Source of the DNA: Haliclona indistincta
Taxonomy: Eukaryota; Porifera; Demospongiae; Haplosclerida; Chalinidae
Direction of reading: 5' to 3'
NCBI GenBank assembly: GCA_964017065.1
Contig: OZ024785.1
Span: 5,288,314-5,352,313 of the forward strand
DNA length: 64,000 nucleotides
Under the pieces are notes generated by a model, which did not search any database, had not been told where the DNA came from, and saw nothing but the letters and a program-made list of their open reading frames with translations. The translations under genes were made by a program, and so were the position numbers. Below are positions 1-11,677 of this stretch, in pieces (positions within the stretch are counted from its first letter, which is position 1; each line of letters opens with the position of its first letter).

Positions 1-281
1 AGCCGTTACTTGACATGTGACAGATAAACATATATATTGTAGAGTGCTATTGTTTTATTTTTTGTGTTAATTCACGACAGTGTTATCTTTTTACAATCAT
101 TCTTTCGTTTTATGCAAAATTTGAGTCATCACGTCGGACACAGGAGGTGTGAATGGCGCCATAATGCACGCACATGCAATACACTAGCTGTGTAAGACTA
201 TAAGTTGCTTGCTTTAGTATCAAATTTTGTTGTTGAATAGGTACAGAAAAAAAGAATGACAAGATTGACAAAATACAAAAA

Positions 282-1967
282 TTACACAGCTTGCTCAATA
301 ATGATTTCTCCATAAGGTTCGTTTTGGTCTACAGTGATGGCTCCTTTTGAGGCAAGTAACAGACAATGAAAGAATCTAGTCCCTGCTTGCTTTCTACTGC
401 ATCCGTAAGTTATGTTACTAAATTTGATCGTGTCTTGGTGAGAAAGTCTTCGATCTATCATTTTCTTTACATGCTGGGTGCGCTGAGACCAGCACTGTGC
501 CTCTCCACCCTCTCCATTCTCTTGTTCGTCAGTCGATGTGTCAGACTCTTCGAGATCAGGCAGTTCAGGAATAACCTTAGTGACTTGTTCGTCGTCTTGC
601 ATGTTGAGCGAATCACAGCTGGTAGACATGTCCCGAGTATTGTCATGAAGTGGTGTCTCCATGAGAGTTGTGTCTTCATCTTCCGAACTCTCATAAAAAT
701 CAGGAAGGGTGTCATTGGTTAGAGTTGTATTAGCAGTGGTGTCAACTGCTCTGGCTGTCTCCCTGTCACTGTCTGATTCTACATAGCTAATGTTGCTCTT
801 GCTGGGCTGATGGCAAACAAAGTTCCGTGTGATTAGTTCAGCTAATTTGGGAGCCATGAATAGTTCTGTGGGTCTACTGAACAGCTGTTCACAAGATGTT
901 AGCTCTGCCATAACAAGACTTTTCCGGGTTGGAGCTGGAAAACACTTGAGTATCAAAGTATTGGTCGGTTTGACTTTCTCACTAAGCTGGGTGACATTGT
1001 CCACTAGTAGCTTTCGGTTTCTTTTCGATTGTTTCTTTGTTCCGGCAACTTCCACTGGTTCGAGAGTGAATCCTTCAGGGTCAGCGCGCAGTGTCTCATC
1101 ATGATCAAACTCTGTAACTACTTCTTCCTGGTACATCACCGCTGTGCTTACAGTAATGTCGTCTATTCCAAGGACGTTGAAGTTAACTCCGTCATCCATA
1201 CCAAACTCATTATCAAAGATATCCGGGCTATTCAGACCATTAAAGGATCGGCCTTGGTGATCTGGCTGCCAACTGTTTGGCAGAGCAATGTCTCTGTCAT
1301 CACCATTGGGGAGTGTTGGTAAGTCAGATTGGTGACTCTCGTCAGCAAGTGCTGCTGGTGATGACTGGCGAGGCAACTCAATATCCATCATTTCTCCGAA
1401 TTCGTCATCGTCACAGTTGAACTGGTCCTCAAGTGGAGGGATGGAGCTGCTGGGAACATGCTCAGGCATTGTGATATCTTCTGCTCTACTGCGATACATC
1501 GTTAACTGTTCCTCCATGTCCACATCGCTGGATCAAGAGAGAGAGAGAGAGAGACCAACTATAAATCAGCTATAATGTGCACATTGCATATCTCACTTGA
1601 TATCAGCAGCTGCAGTGTCAAAGTCATGTACTATCTCGGGAAGGGTAATGGCGTCTGCTTGTGCTACTATGTTCTTATCTGGTAGGTCTACCAAGCCAGG
1701 ACGAAACTCTATCTTTATTCTGGTACAAGCTTCGCCCAGTTCTTGTATGAGGTACCTTTGTTTGCGAGAATAGATTCTCCACAGCCCCATCTGAAGGTGA
1801 GCTGATATCCTGAGCGCCATCTTGTCCAGTCTTGATCTGATGTTGGCGACAATCGCCTCTAGATCTGTCCTCATGACGTGTGCCTTGGTGAGCTTCTTGT
1901 CCCAATGGGCAGCCAGCCAGACCCTAGCTAGAATTCCCTTCTTTGCCAGGAGCGTCTGTGTTGTCAT
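282..1967 (-). CDS. RAD21: RAD21-type cohesin kleisin subunit
   Basis: Cohesin's kleisin closes the SMC1-SMC3 ring in the nucleus and is cleaved by separase at anaphase. Model: exon 1 at 1597-1967, exon 2 at 282-1527, joined by GT-AG across a 69-bp intron with a (GA)n tract; 538 aa. The N-terminal domain (residues 1-110) shows the family blocks WLAAHWDKKLTKAHV, MALRISAHL and FRPGLVDLP. The splice restores the conserved run ending RAEDITM just after residue 124. The middle is acidic and low in order, as in the family. The C-terminal winged helix that contacts SMC1 is seen in the last 70 residues (NRKQA-like block SRKQAGTRFFHCLLL, then EPYGEIII). Human RAD21 is about 631 aa, so this one has a shorter linker. 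A meiotic RAD21-like paralogue is possible. The start is the first ATG before the conserved domain; an extra upstream exon cannot be excluded. Confidence 0.88.
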
Positions 1968-2166
1968 TATTTCTGAACGCCATTCCCCAGCACGTGTGCA
2001 CTTCTTAGTCTTCTATAGATTACAGCCACACCTGTTTGTGGTGGCAGATATGTACTGTTGTACATGTAGTGGAGCGACACAAGTTTAGCAATCGCCACTT
2101 TTTCAGTGAAACTTTACACTTTCGCGCACAGGCTTAACCTAGCAACAGGCTTCGTTATTCGATGCA
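1968..2166. promoter_or_regulatory. Divergent intergenic promoter region
   Basis: Only 199 bp separate the start codons of the minus-strand kleisin gene and the plus-strand integrin gene, so both promoters must lie here or overlap the first exons. I see no clear TATA box. Assignment rests on the gene arrangement only. Confidence 0.45.
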
Positions 2167-5100
2167 ATGGCTAGTTCAGTGACTTTCGCTAATCTCTGCT
2201 TGCTGCTGTTGCTGCTGTGCGGGGCAGTGGTTGCTCTGACTACGATAGACACTTTCAAACCCATAGCAAGACTCTCTCCTGCACGCGATGAAGATACAGA
2301 TGAATTCGGATACTCAGTAGTAGCTCACAAGATGAGCAGCACTGCAACAGGATTTACTGATACACTAGCCAACACTGTGTGAGTATATTGCATAGATACA
2401 GACTGCATAAAATTAATTCGTAATAAAGTTGTCAGTAGTCTACCTTTTCATCATCCAGGAGATTTGAATTGGTTGCTGTGTGCAGTGTAGCTCGTTATTG
2501 CACCAGTATAGTACCTCTGATTGCACGCATTGTCATCCTAGCCGGCCTCAGACTCCATGCACTTACTGGAGCTAGAGTTTCTCCACGAAGCATTCCCACC
2601 ATTACACACTCAAGTTTGATTAGTGCTGCCAGTGATTATGAGACAATTATCATTGCACGCATGCATCTGTGTTGTGCACTTAAGATGCTAATCAATGCAG
2701 TGTAAGCAACTCTAGCAACATCAAACCTTCACTTTTTAAAGGTGTTCTTGCTCCTATGATATGTCCACAGCAGTAGGTTGGATCTGCAGATAAATTTATT
2801 AACAATCTTTTGAGCTACAAGCTGTAGTTTGAAATGCATGTTACCATCAGTCTCTGTGATTTACATTTTGATGTTTTGCCGTCTTTGTGAAATGTTGCTA
2901 CTTATTCCTCTACAGCATCATAGTGGGAGCTCCATTAGGGAGGTATCCTGGTGGACTTGATCTACCACTGAACTCCTCAGTCTGTGAGTTGTATGACGAA
3001 GGTCGTGGAGTCCCTGTACGAAACACGTCCACACTCACTGATGGGGAGATCAGAGAGTGCTACCTTCGTACTGGACTGGTCTATACTTGTCCTCTTACTG
3101 GCACCAGTGGGTGTGGTCCATTACTGGGCAACATGGATGCGTACGGAGCTGATGGTACTCTGTTTGATCGTGTTGGTGAGTGCATTAATGACAAACGCTC
3201 AGATGAGTACTATTTTTATTAGGTAATGTCAAGCAGAAAAACCAGTTCGATCAGTTTGTTATTCAGCAAGAGAAAATCCGACAAAGAATGGGAAACACTT
3301 TATTCAGCTCTGGAGAATTTTTTGTGGTATGTATGTAGAAATAGGTTGCTTACGAAATAACTGTTACTTTTGTAACAGGCTTGTGCTCCATTCTGGCGGA
3401 ATACGGGACCAGAAAGAGCTAGGCTTACTCCAGTTGGGCTCTGTGCATTCTCAGGACAGAGTTTGAAAAAATTTCAGTTTACTAAACCTTGCCGTAAGCA
3501 AGATCGGTTTCTTTAACTAAAATGATTATTTTTTTTTCTTGTCAGGGACTATCCTGACAGATAATAACAAGCAGCTTGGTTTCTGCATGTCGGGACTGAG
3601 TGCTGCTATTCTCAAGGTGACTGATTTGTCAGCTGTGAACTAAAAAGTGCATGCAAGCATCATACCACTCACACGTGTGTAGATGCTGACTTCGCCCACC
3701 CACTTATTCGCTTACTCGCTCATTTGCTCACTGACTCATTCACTCACTCATTCATTCATTCATTCACCAACTCACTCACTCACTCACTCACTCACTCACT
3801 TCTTTACTCATTCACTAACTCACTCACTCACTCTCTCACTCAATTTAGGGAGCTCAACTGAATGACTCTGTTCTAGGTGTCACTACTCCTGGACGATTTA
3901 CATACTCTGGTGGTGTGTACTACTATAGCAACCTCAATACAACAGAACCAGTCACTAGAGAGACAGGAGATTTAGAGCTCGGTCTGACCAGGGGACCCAC
4001 AGTGAGAGCCGCAGTTGAGAGCAATCTGGACAACCCAGTAGGCGATCCAAGAAATGTACCAAGTGTGGGTCACTCTGAATACGGTGAGGTTATGTGAACA
4101 AGTGTGGGTGTAGTCAGTAGCTTGATAGCAGGCTCTCCACAACAGTGTGGGAGGCCGATCACCTCAAGAGCTTCTTCCACAGGGTGCCTCACTGTAGACT
4201 AGTTTAGCATGTGTTCATCTTGTTACGACATGTTGTGTTTACAATGAATTACTGAACACGATAATTCATTAGGTTTCACCGCAACCGTTGGACGGTTCAA
4301 AGGATCTGGATCATCAGAAAGTGAGCTAATAAATGAAGCGTGATTTGAATGAACATACATCAACTCGTGTGTAGATTTTTACGTGTCTTCACCAAGTTTC
4401 ACCAATTCTGACGGCAATCCTGTTGGAAGGGTATGGCACTGAAATCTCCTCTGTGTAGATGCTAACTCATTCTACAGGTTTATGTGGTGACTGATTTCAA
4501 GGCAATTCCAAATGTTACTGTCGATGGTGAAGAGGTATGTTGCAAGACCTGTCACATTACAGTACCTTCCTTGACTCTCTCAGTTTGGAGAGTACTTTGG
4601 CTTCTCACTAGCTGCTCCAGACCTCAATGGAGATGGGTGAGTGAGTGAGACTGTGTTACTCCATCACTCCACTCCTCTCCTCAGCTATGATGATATGGTG
4701 GTGGGTGCTCCCATGTACTCTAAAACCGGTTTACCAGAGTTGGGTCGTATCTTCATTCTGTACAATAATGCGGTGAGTGCAATGACCTGTGTAGTACTTG
4801 TGTGATTTCTCTCGATTAGGGACAATCATTCACAAAGAATGGAACTGTGGAAGGCAATGTGGGATTAGGACGTTTCGGTCACTCAGTGACAAGTCTAGGA
4901 GACTTGAACAATGATGGTTGTGATGGTGAGCATGCATTTACCAGTTGTGATGATGTGTGTTCAATGGTGGATTGTACTACAGATATTGCTGTTAGTGCTC
5001 CATTTGATGAAGGAGGAAAGGTGTTCATTTACTATGGATCTAAGGAGACAGGAATCAACTCCACCGTACAGCAGGCAAGTGTGTTGTGGATCGAGTGAAG

Positions 5101-8100
5101 TGGTGTTGACTGTGTGATCACATGCAGACAATCACAGCTGAGCAGATGACCAATCAGGTGACCAACTTGACCAGCAGCATTACTGGGTTTGGTTTCAGTC
5201 TGGATGGGAAGGTTGATGTTGATGACAACCAATACAGAGGTGACACAACTCAGTGAGAAGTGATTGATTGTATTACACACTCATGCACAGATTTGGTAGT
5301 CAGTGCTCTTGGTACTACCAATACTAATGGACAAGCTGTGTTTGTACTGAGGTAAGAAGTCACTCACTCACTGCCTAGCTGTTCACTCACTTGTTTGTTC
5401 ACTCAGGTCCTTCCCAGTGGCTACTGCATCACTGAACATCACTGACCTACCATCAGAAGTTATTGCAAAGGAAAAGAACTGCAATATGAATGGAACAATG
5501 ACATCATGGTAGACTAATCACATTAGTTTTGTGCATAATCTCTCTCTCCCTCTATCTCTCTCTCCCTCTCCCCCCTCTCTCTCTCTCTCTCTCACTCACT
5601 CTTTCTCTCTCTCATTCACTCACTCTCATTTTAAAAGTTTCAATATTAGTTTGTGTGGTAACTTCACTAGTAAAGGTTTGACCAGCATCAGTAAGTAACT
5701 GTTTCATAACACTCAGTACAAACCTCATAATTTCTTTCAAATATGCTATTCAGGTCCTCAGTATAAGCTACATGAGAACATTTTCAGTGGAATACAGCGC
5801 TTGTTCTTTGATCGGTCTAATACTGAGACCAGTAGTGTTACTGGCACGATCAATATTCCAAGTATTGGTCAGGAGGCGTGTCAACCAATGACAGTATATG
5901 TCAGAGTAAGGAAGCACACACTGATACTAGACCACTGTCACTCTGTATGCTGTTTGCAGAATGATTTAACTCCCGATCAAACTCTTCAACCGATGAGTCT
6001 CACTCTATCGCTCCTTCCATTCGAGCGGTCCCAGACTCCAGTGGATACTAACTTTCAACCCGACGACCTTGTGACCTTGCCTGTCTTTGACAGTTCACCT
6101 TACACAGCAATGGTGTGTTTCAAGCGATGCATCTACCATCGTGTTATCAAGCTTGTTCTCTTTAGATTCCCTTTGCACTGAACTGTGGCAACGATGATAT
6201 CTGCACATCAGATCTGAAGCTGGAACTTGCTGGTGTAACTTTCTTGTGAGTTACTGTAGATCAAAGTCTGTTCAGAATAATTTTGCGTGTTAAATTTTGT
6301 CACTTCATCTTATTCACTGTGCAAATAATGGTTATGTCAAAATAGTTGTGCATTTTGCCTTTCCATTGCAATATTATTTCACTGTGAAAATAAAAAGAAA
6401 TAAAATTTAAGAAAAAAGTTGTGCATTTGTCACTAAAAAAAAGATGAATGTCGGTTAATTTGGTATTTTGTTTTAAATAGTGACAACCACGGCAATGCTA
6501 GTGCTGACCGGTCTCTCACAGCTGGTGAGATCAGTCGAGTGTCAGTCAGCCTAGAGATCAGTAACAATGCTGAGGACGCGTTCAGACCTGTACTCTTGTT
6601 CGAACTGCCGGCTGTTTTCGTCAACCCTTCCATTCAGAACGTGAGCAAGTCATGACTCGTTGTGCTATCATGATAAATTTATTTGTGTTTCATCAGCTGG
6701 TAGCTACTTGTCGGAGTGGTGTCCTGTCGCCTGCTAATACACTGAACTACACCTGTACTGGATTTCCTAACCCTTTATCAAAATCAGCTTTAGTAAGTCA
6801 AATTATTTACCAATTCAGCTTTGATCTCTCAATTTCCAGAAAACTACCATACAGCTAACATGGCAGGTGTCTCCTACCAACATACGAGGAGATGAAGGGT
6901 CCTTTAGTATTCCCATTCAGTTCAGAGTCAATGAAGTATCTCAGAATATAGAGAACGACACCACAGTGGGCGATAACAATGTGACTGTTAGCATCCCAAT
7001 CAGTGCTATTGCTAAAGTAGCTGTGGAAATGTAAGCCGAAGACTGTTATAGCTGTATCATACACTTCTCTATCTATCTCTATCTCTCTTCTATCTCTTCT
7101 CTATCTCTTCTCCATCTCTATATCTCTTCTTCTATCTATCTCTTCTCTTCTCTATCTATCTCTTCTCTTCTCTATCTATTTCTCCTCTATCCATAGCCCA
7201 CAGCAAACAATCCACTACTTGGGAAACCTCACAGAAATCTCTGACGCCTCTCAAATCAGTCCAGACTTCCCCAGAGATTTTGTGCGGTACACTGTTCGCA
7301 ACATGGGACCCTCAACAGTATTCAATGCTAGTCTGACCATTTTACTACCATCCAGAGTCCCAAACCAACAGGATCGATACTATCTCTATCCATTCAACAT
7401 TTCTGTATGTCTATGCGTGAGTGTGTCATATTTATAGGTGCTGTTCACTGCATGTAGGCAACTCCATCTGAATATATCACTTGTAATTCATCTTTGATCA
7501 ACCTTGAAAATGTTGGTGTTCGTCGGCGCAAGAATGCAGGCACACTCGCTAGGCAAACTCTCTCATCTTTGGTAAGTGAAGTACCACTAAGCAGAATACA
7601 TCATTTTTTGTGTTTTATAGAGCTGTCTGTCAAATCCTACTCTGTGTCAAGAGATGACTTGTCAAATATATAACCTGACCAGCTCTTCAACAGCATCAGT
7701 CACGATAGAGGTCATCTTGGACGAGCGTTTTTATTCCGTGAGTGCAAAATTTACGACATATTTCATAGTGCAATCGCAGCATTGAAAAGTCAGTACCAAA
7801 TATTTTTAAACAGTAGATACTATAGAGTTTGTACTTGTGCTATTGTCTCGTGTGCGAGTGCTGGTGTTTGCATTACTGCCTCCACTTTATCTGCAGAACA
7901 TAGACCAGACCTTCTTGTTATTGACCACAGCCAGAGCAGTGATTCATGATAGCTTCATTGATACCAGTGGTTCTACCCTGAATACTTCAGTGAGTACACA
8001 CGCCAAGCAACATGACCATCTTCTCTATCATGTTTTCCAGACAACTCTTAGAATATTGAAGACCCCTTCTCTGCCTTCTGGACCAGCAATACCTTATCTC

Positions 8101-8404
8101 GAGATCATACTACCAATAGTGTTTGGTCTTATATTTCTCATCATTCTCTCTATTATTCTTTATGCTGTGAGTAAAATACTGATTGCACCTTTCATGTCTT
8201 TGAGACAATATTGTCTGCTTTATTTTCTCCCAGTGCGGATTTTTCCGTCGCAAGCAGCAGGTTAAGAAGAAGGACGGAGATGAAGTTCAGAACGAAGATT
8301 TTGAAGCTTTTGAAAAGAACCCATTCAACCAGTCTAAACTAACAGCAGTCACTCGTATCAGTGATGAGGAAACTACACAAGTTGACCAACCAATAGATAA
8401 TTAA
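2167..8404 (+). CDS. Integrin alpha subunit, many exons
   Basis: Type I membrane receptor subunit that pairs with an integrin beta chain for adhesion to matrix. Exon 1 (2167-2378) gives a signal peptide (MASSVTFANLCLLLLLLCGA) and the start of the beta-propeller. Later exons include 2916-3175, 3223-3326, 3379-3493 and 3546-3616, with introns often under 100 bp. The propeller shows FG-GAP blocks (IIVGAPLGR, FGEYFGFSLAA, DDMVVGAP, FGHSVTSLGDL) and calcium loops of DxNxDG type (DLNGDGYDD, DLNNDGCD). The block VACAPFW matches the second blade of integrin alphas. No inserted I domain is seen. Thigh/calf-like exons follow, then a transmembrane helix near 8100-8169 and a last exon from 8234 that supplies the GFFRR membrane-proximal motif (CGFFRRK) and a tail of about 50 residues with an NPF. 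One intron near 5073 seems to use a GC donor. Confidence 0.9.
3716..3845. repeat. (CACT)n microsatellite in integrin intron
   Basis: Imperfect tetranucleotide run of CACT/CATT units filling most of one intron of the integrin gene. The apparent open frame of Thr-His-Ser repeats here is a by-product. Confidence 0.85.
5541..5622. repeat. (CT)n microsatellite in integrin intron
   Basis: CT-rich simple repeat with CACT interruptions inside an intron of the integrin gene. Confidence 0.8.
7062..7190. repeat. (TCTA/TCTTC)n low-complexity intron repeat
   Basis: Pyrimidine-rich run built from TCTATC and TCTTCTC units, in the intron before the integrin exon that begins near 7197. Confidence 0.75.
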
Positions 8405-8415
8405 CTCCATTCAAT

Positions 8416-8790
8416 ACACGTAGACACACATATAATTATACTGCAGATTTATAGTTTGCCTGTTTGACAGCCATTTAATTATGCTAGTACATCATAAAAG
8501 TTATGAAAATGACAAATAATGAAATATTACATGTTTGACCGACTCCAATCTTAGTCAGCAAAGCACACATCAGCACAAGATGCTAACAATTTTGGAAACC
8601 AGATTCTTCTCAGAAGCGGTCAAATTCCACTACTCTTGTGTGGTTGGCTTGTCTGACTCTCTGTGGTGCACTGCCATAATAGATGTCGCTGTTAAAATTA
8701 ATTACAGAGTCGAAAATTTCACTAGACCAAGAGTATTGGTTTAGTGAAAGTTTTAGCAAGAAAACGAACGCATGTCATCCAATGATTATA
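8416..8790. repeat. Duplicated 5' flank of CPT2 copy A
   Basis: This stretch matches 11330-11660 upstream of CPT2 copy B. Shared blocks include 'actgcagatttatagtt', 'actagaccaagagtattggt' and a common 'atgccccgccc' before the start region. It marks the 5' end of the tandem duplication unit and probably contains the CPT2 promoter. I see no other gene between the integrin stop and copy A. Confidence 0.7.
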
Positions 8791-8897
8791 CTCAGCATAC
8801 ATGCCCCGCCCAAATGACTGCTCGTGCATGCATGGTACGTGGAGGTTAGTCAGGCGAGTAGTACGCAGAGATCATACGAATGTCCAGTGTAGAAATA

Positions 8898-10810
8898 TGG
8901 TAGAACTCACCAGCGGTTCACAAGCTACTAATCACGATGAACGATATCTCATAGAAACCAATTCCAGCAGAATTCCTACCTATCATTTCCAGTAAAGTCT
9001 TCCACGTTTGCCCATCCCAAGTTTGCAAGACACCATTTCACGCTATCTAGTAGCACAAAGACCGTTTCTCGACAGGGAACAACTTCAGCGCACTGAAAGA
9101 GCTGCTCGAGAGTTTGCCAAGGAAGGATCTGAAGGGTGGAGGCTGCACAGAGAGCTAGTGGAGAGGGATAATAGAGAGCAACATACGAGCTATGTCACAA
9201 AATACTGGCACGAGCGTTTCATGAGAAATAGAAGCCCTCTTCCTCTTGGGCACAGCATTCCGTTCGGAATCAAGCGTGATCCTCGGGGACCTGATCAGAT
9301 TGAACGAGCTGTGAATATCATTCGATCTGTTGTACGCTACAAGAACTCACTCATTGACGAGAAACTGGAACCCGATGTAGTGTACTCTGGTTCACGAATC
9401 AGCCCAGAGGTCTTGAAACAGTTACTCCGTAGAGTTCCATCTCGATTCTCTACTCGTGTTGCTTCGCTTGCAGGAGCTGTTCCTCTTGACATGTCCCAGT
9501 ACAAGCATATTCTTGGCACCACTCGTGTCCCTCATAAAGGGTGCGATAAACTTACCTATTCTCTCTCCTCTCAACATATCGTTGTAATGCGAAGAGGAAA
9601 CTTGTACTCGGTCAATGTCCAGCTAGACGATGGTCTCCCAGTTCCTGCTGACAAAGTCTACTCTGATCTGTTAGCAATAGTTCAAGATCCCTCTCCTTCC
9701 TCTAGTCACTCAGTGAGCTATCTGACAGCTACAAACAGAGACTCCTGGGCTGATGCTCGTGAAGAAATGATGAACAATGTCCACAACGCTTGTGCACTTG
9801 AGAAAATAGAGTCAGCTCTCTTTGTCATGTGTCTTGATGATCATGAGCCTGATACTGAAATAAACAGATATTGCACTTTCCTTCACAACTATGGTGCAGA
9901 CAGATGGTTTGACAAGTCCTTGCAGATAGTGATATCGCCTAATGCTGACATAGGAATTATTTATGAGCACAGCTGGGGAAACTCAGGCTCTTTAGTCTCC
10001 TTCTTACGCAAGGTTTATCGTGACTCACTGTTAAGTTCAAGAATACAATCTTCGGTTCCATCGACAGACAGCAATCAAATCCACTTTGAATTAACTGACA
10101 GCTTAAAGCAAGCGATCGACGCTGCAAGAATAGTCATTGAGAACAAGTGTCGGTTATATTTTCTCAAGTATTTTAGATTGGCAGGTTATGATGCACACTT
10201 TTGGAAACAGAATGGTCTGAGTCCAAATGGTGGTTTGCAACTTGCTCTTCAAATTGCCTACTATCGTCTGTATGGCCGTTTCGATCCAACTTTCCAGCCT
10301 TGCTCTACGAGCACTTTCCTTCATGGACGTACTGAATGGTTTCGACCAGGAACAATGACTGGCTTGGCATGTGCAAAGGCAATGGAGCCATCATCAGGTG
10401 CATCAGCAGCTGACAAGGTGCGCCTACTGAGAGAGGCCATTGCTGAACTGGCGCTTCTTGTTAAGCAGGCAAAGATGGGTCAAGGGATTGACAGACACTT
10501 GTACTCTCTCAAGTGCATGGCCGAAGAAAAAAGACTCTCTTTCAGTCTTTTTGAAGATCCTGCATACTCTGATTTTAACCACTTAGTCCTGTATCCGTCC
10601 ACGATTAATGAAGAATGTCTTTCGTTTGGAGCGTATGGACCAGTTGAGCCTGATGGGATTGCTATCGCGTTTTCCTGGAGAGTAGGAGTGTTCATGTCTG
10701 GATATTCTACAGAAAAAGTGACTTCATTTGCAAGAAGTTTCACAACAGTGCTTGAAGATATTCGGACTCTATTACTGTCATATTCTGGTCATGTTAATTC
10801 TTTATTATAA
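8898..10810 (+). pseudogene. CPT2-like acyltransferase copy A with premature stop
   Basis: Homologue of mitochondrial carnitine O-palmitoyltransferase 2, which turns acylcarnitine plus CoA into acyl-CoA. The reading frame runs MVELTSGS... to IPTYHFQ and then meets TAA at 8993-8995, where copy B has TCA in the same context (QSSLPRLPIP). After the stop the frame is open for 600 codons to 10810 with no frameshift. The catalytic His is kept, but the EHSWGD block reads EHSWGNS, so the conserved Asp is Asn. The first in-frame ATG after the stop is near 9222, past the conserved N-terminal helices. Seen: one nonsense codon and one motif change. Inferred: a recently silenced copy, unless an unseen 5' exon splices in downstream of the stop. 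A TTG at 9008 is not a credible eukaryotic start. Confidence 0.75.
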
Positions 10811-11677
10811 TGCTTTGAAATATTTGATACGCTTTTAGAATTTTTGGTGGAAACATAATCTATGAAATTTCTTTCTCTAATAGCGCTTATCGATGGCTAT
10901 ATCCAGCAAGGAAATGCTCCCTCTGTCTTCGGTGCTTGTAATTTTTACCTCCTTTATCTGATCTTTTGTGTTATTTTTATTGTTTGTTTTCATGTGCTTT
11001 AGTTAGTTAGCTTAGTTATTATTTTTTTGTCTTTTTGTTGTCTTTTCTCCTTCCTTTACATCTATGTGAAGTAGTTAGCATTATTAATTGTCAGAACAAG
11101 ATTGTTTATTTACTATTGTCTTTAATAGACTCTGTGGAAGAATGTACAAGAGGAAGAACTGATAGAGCGTTCGTAGTACTATAGGAATAATAGGCCGATC
11201 ATTATGTGGTTTCACTGAAGATTTCTTTTGCTAGTTGCAGAAATAGAGGTAAGCATTTCAAGTTCACAAAATATCTGCAAAAAAAAAACATGAATTTGTC
11301 CATGCAGAATACAACTTACTGCATACATGCAATACACGTACACACATATACTGCAGATTTATAGTTCACCTGTTTGGTACATTATAAAAGTTCTGGAAAT
11401 AAAGGATAATGCATGCTTGGTCCACCCCAATCCCCCCATCATAGTATGAAGAGTAGACCAGAAACAATCAAATTCCACTACTCTCGTGTGGTTGGCTTGC
11501 CTATGTGGTGCTCTGCTGCAGTAGATGTTGCTGTTAAAAATAACTACAGATTCGAAACTTTCACTAGACCAAGAGTATTGGTTTAGTGAAACTTAGAAAT
11601 TCTACAAGCAGCGCAGAAAAAGGACGCATGGCATCCAATAATCCTATTGGGCGGGGTCAACTACATGCCCCGCCCCA
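10811..11677. other. Intergenic spacer between CPT2 copies A and B
   Basis: No gene is seen. The first part is T-rich. A block at 11149-11200 ('acaagaggaagaactgatag', then 'cgttcgta') recurs near 14370-14415 in the decayed part of the array. From 11330 the sequence is the duplicated 5' flank of the next CPT2 copy. Confidence 0.6.
11330..11660. repeat. Duplicated 5' flank of CPT2 copy B
   Basis: Matches 8416-8790 upstream of copy A with small insertions and deletions. It shows that the tandem duplication included upstream DNA and that copy B inherited a promoter. Confidence 0.7.

Noticed and set aside
2469..2705. Small plus-strand open frame within the integrin gene
   Set aside because: It lies inside intron 1, has no family similarity and is out of phase with the splice that joins NTV to IIVGAP.
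3683..3865. Thr-His-Ser repeat protein
   Set aside because: It is a translation of an intronic CACT microsatellite.
9008..9010. TTG as start of CPT2 copy A
   Set aside because: A TTG start is not credible in an animal gene, and the sister copy shows coding sequence upstream that is cut by the TAA at 8993.
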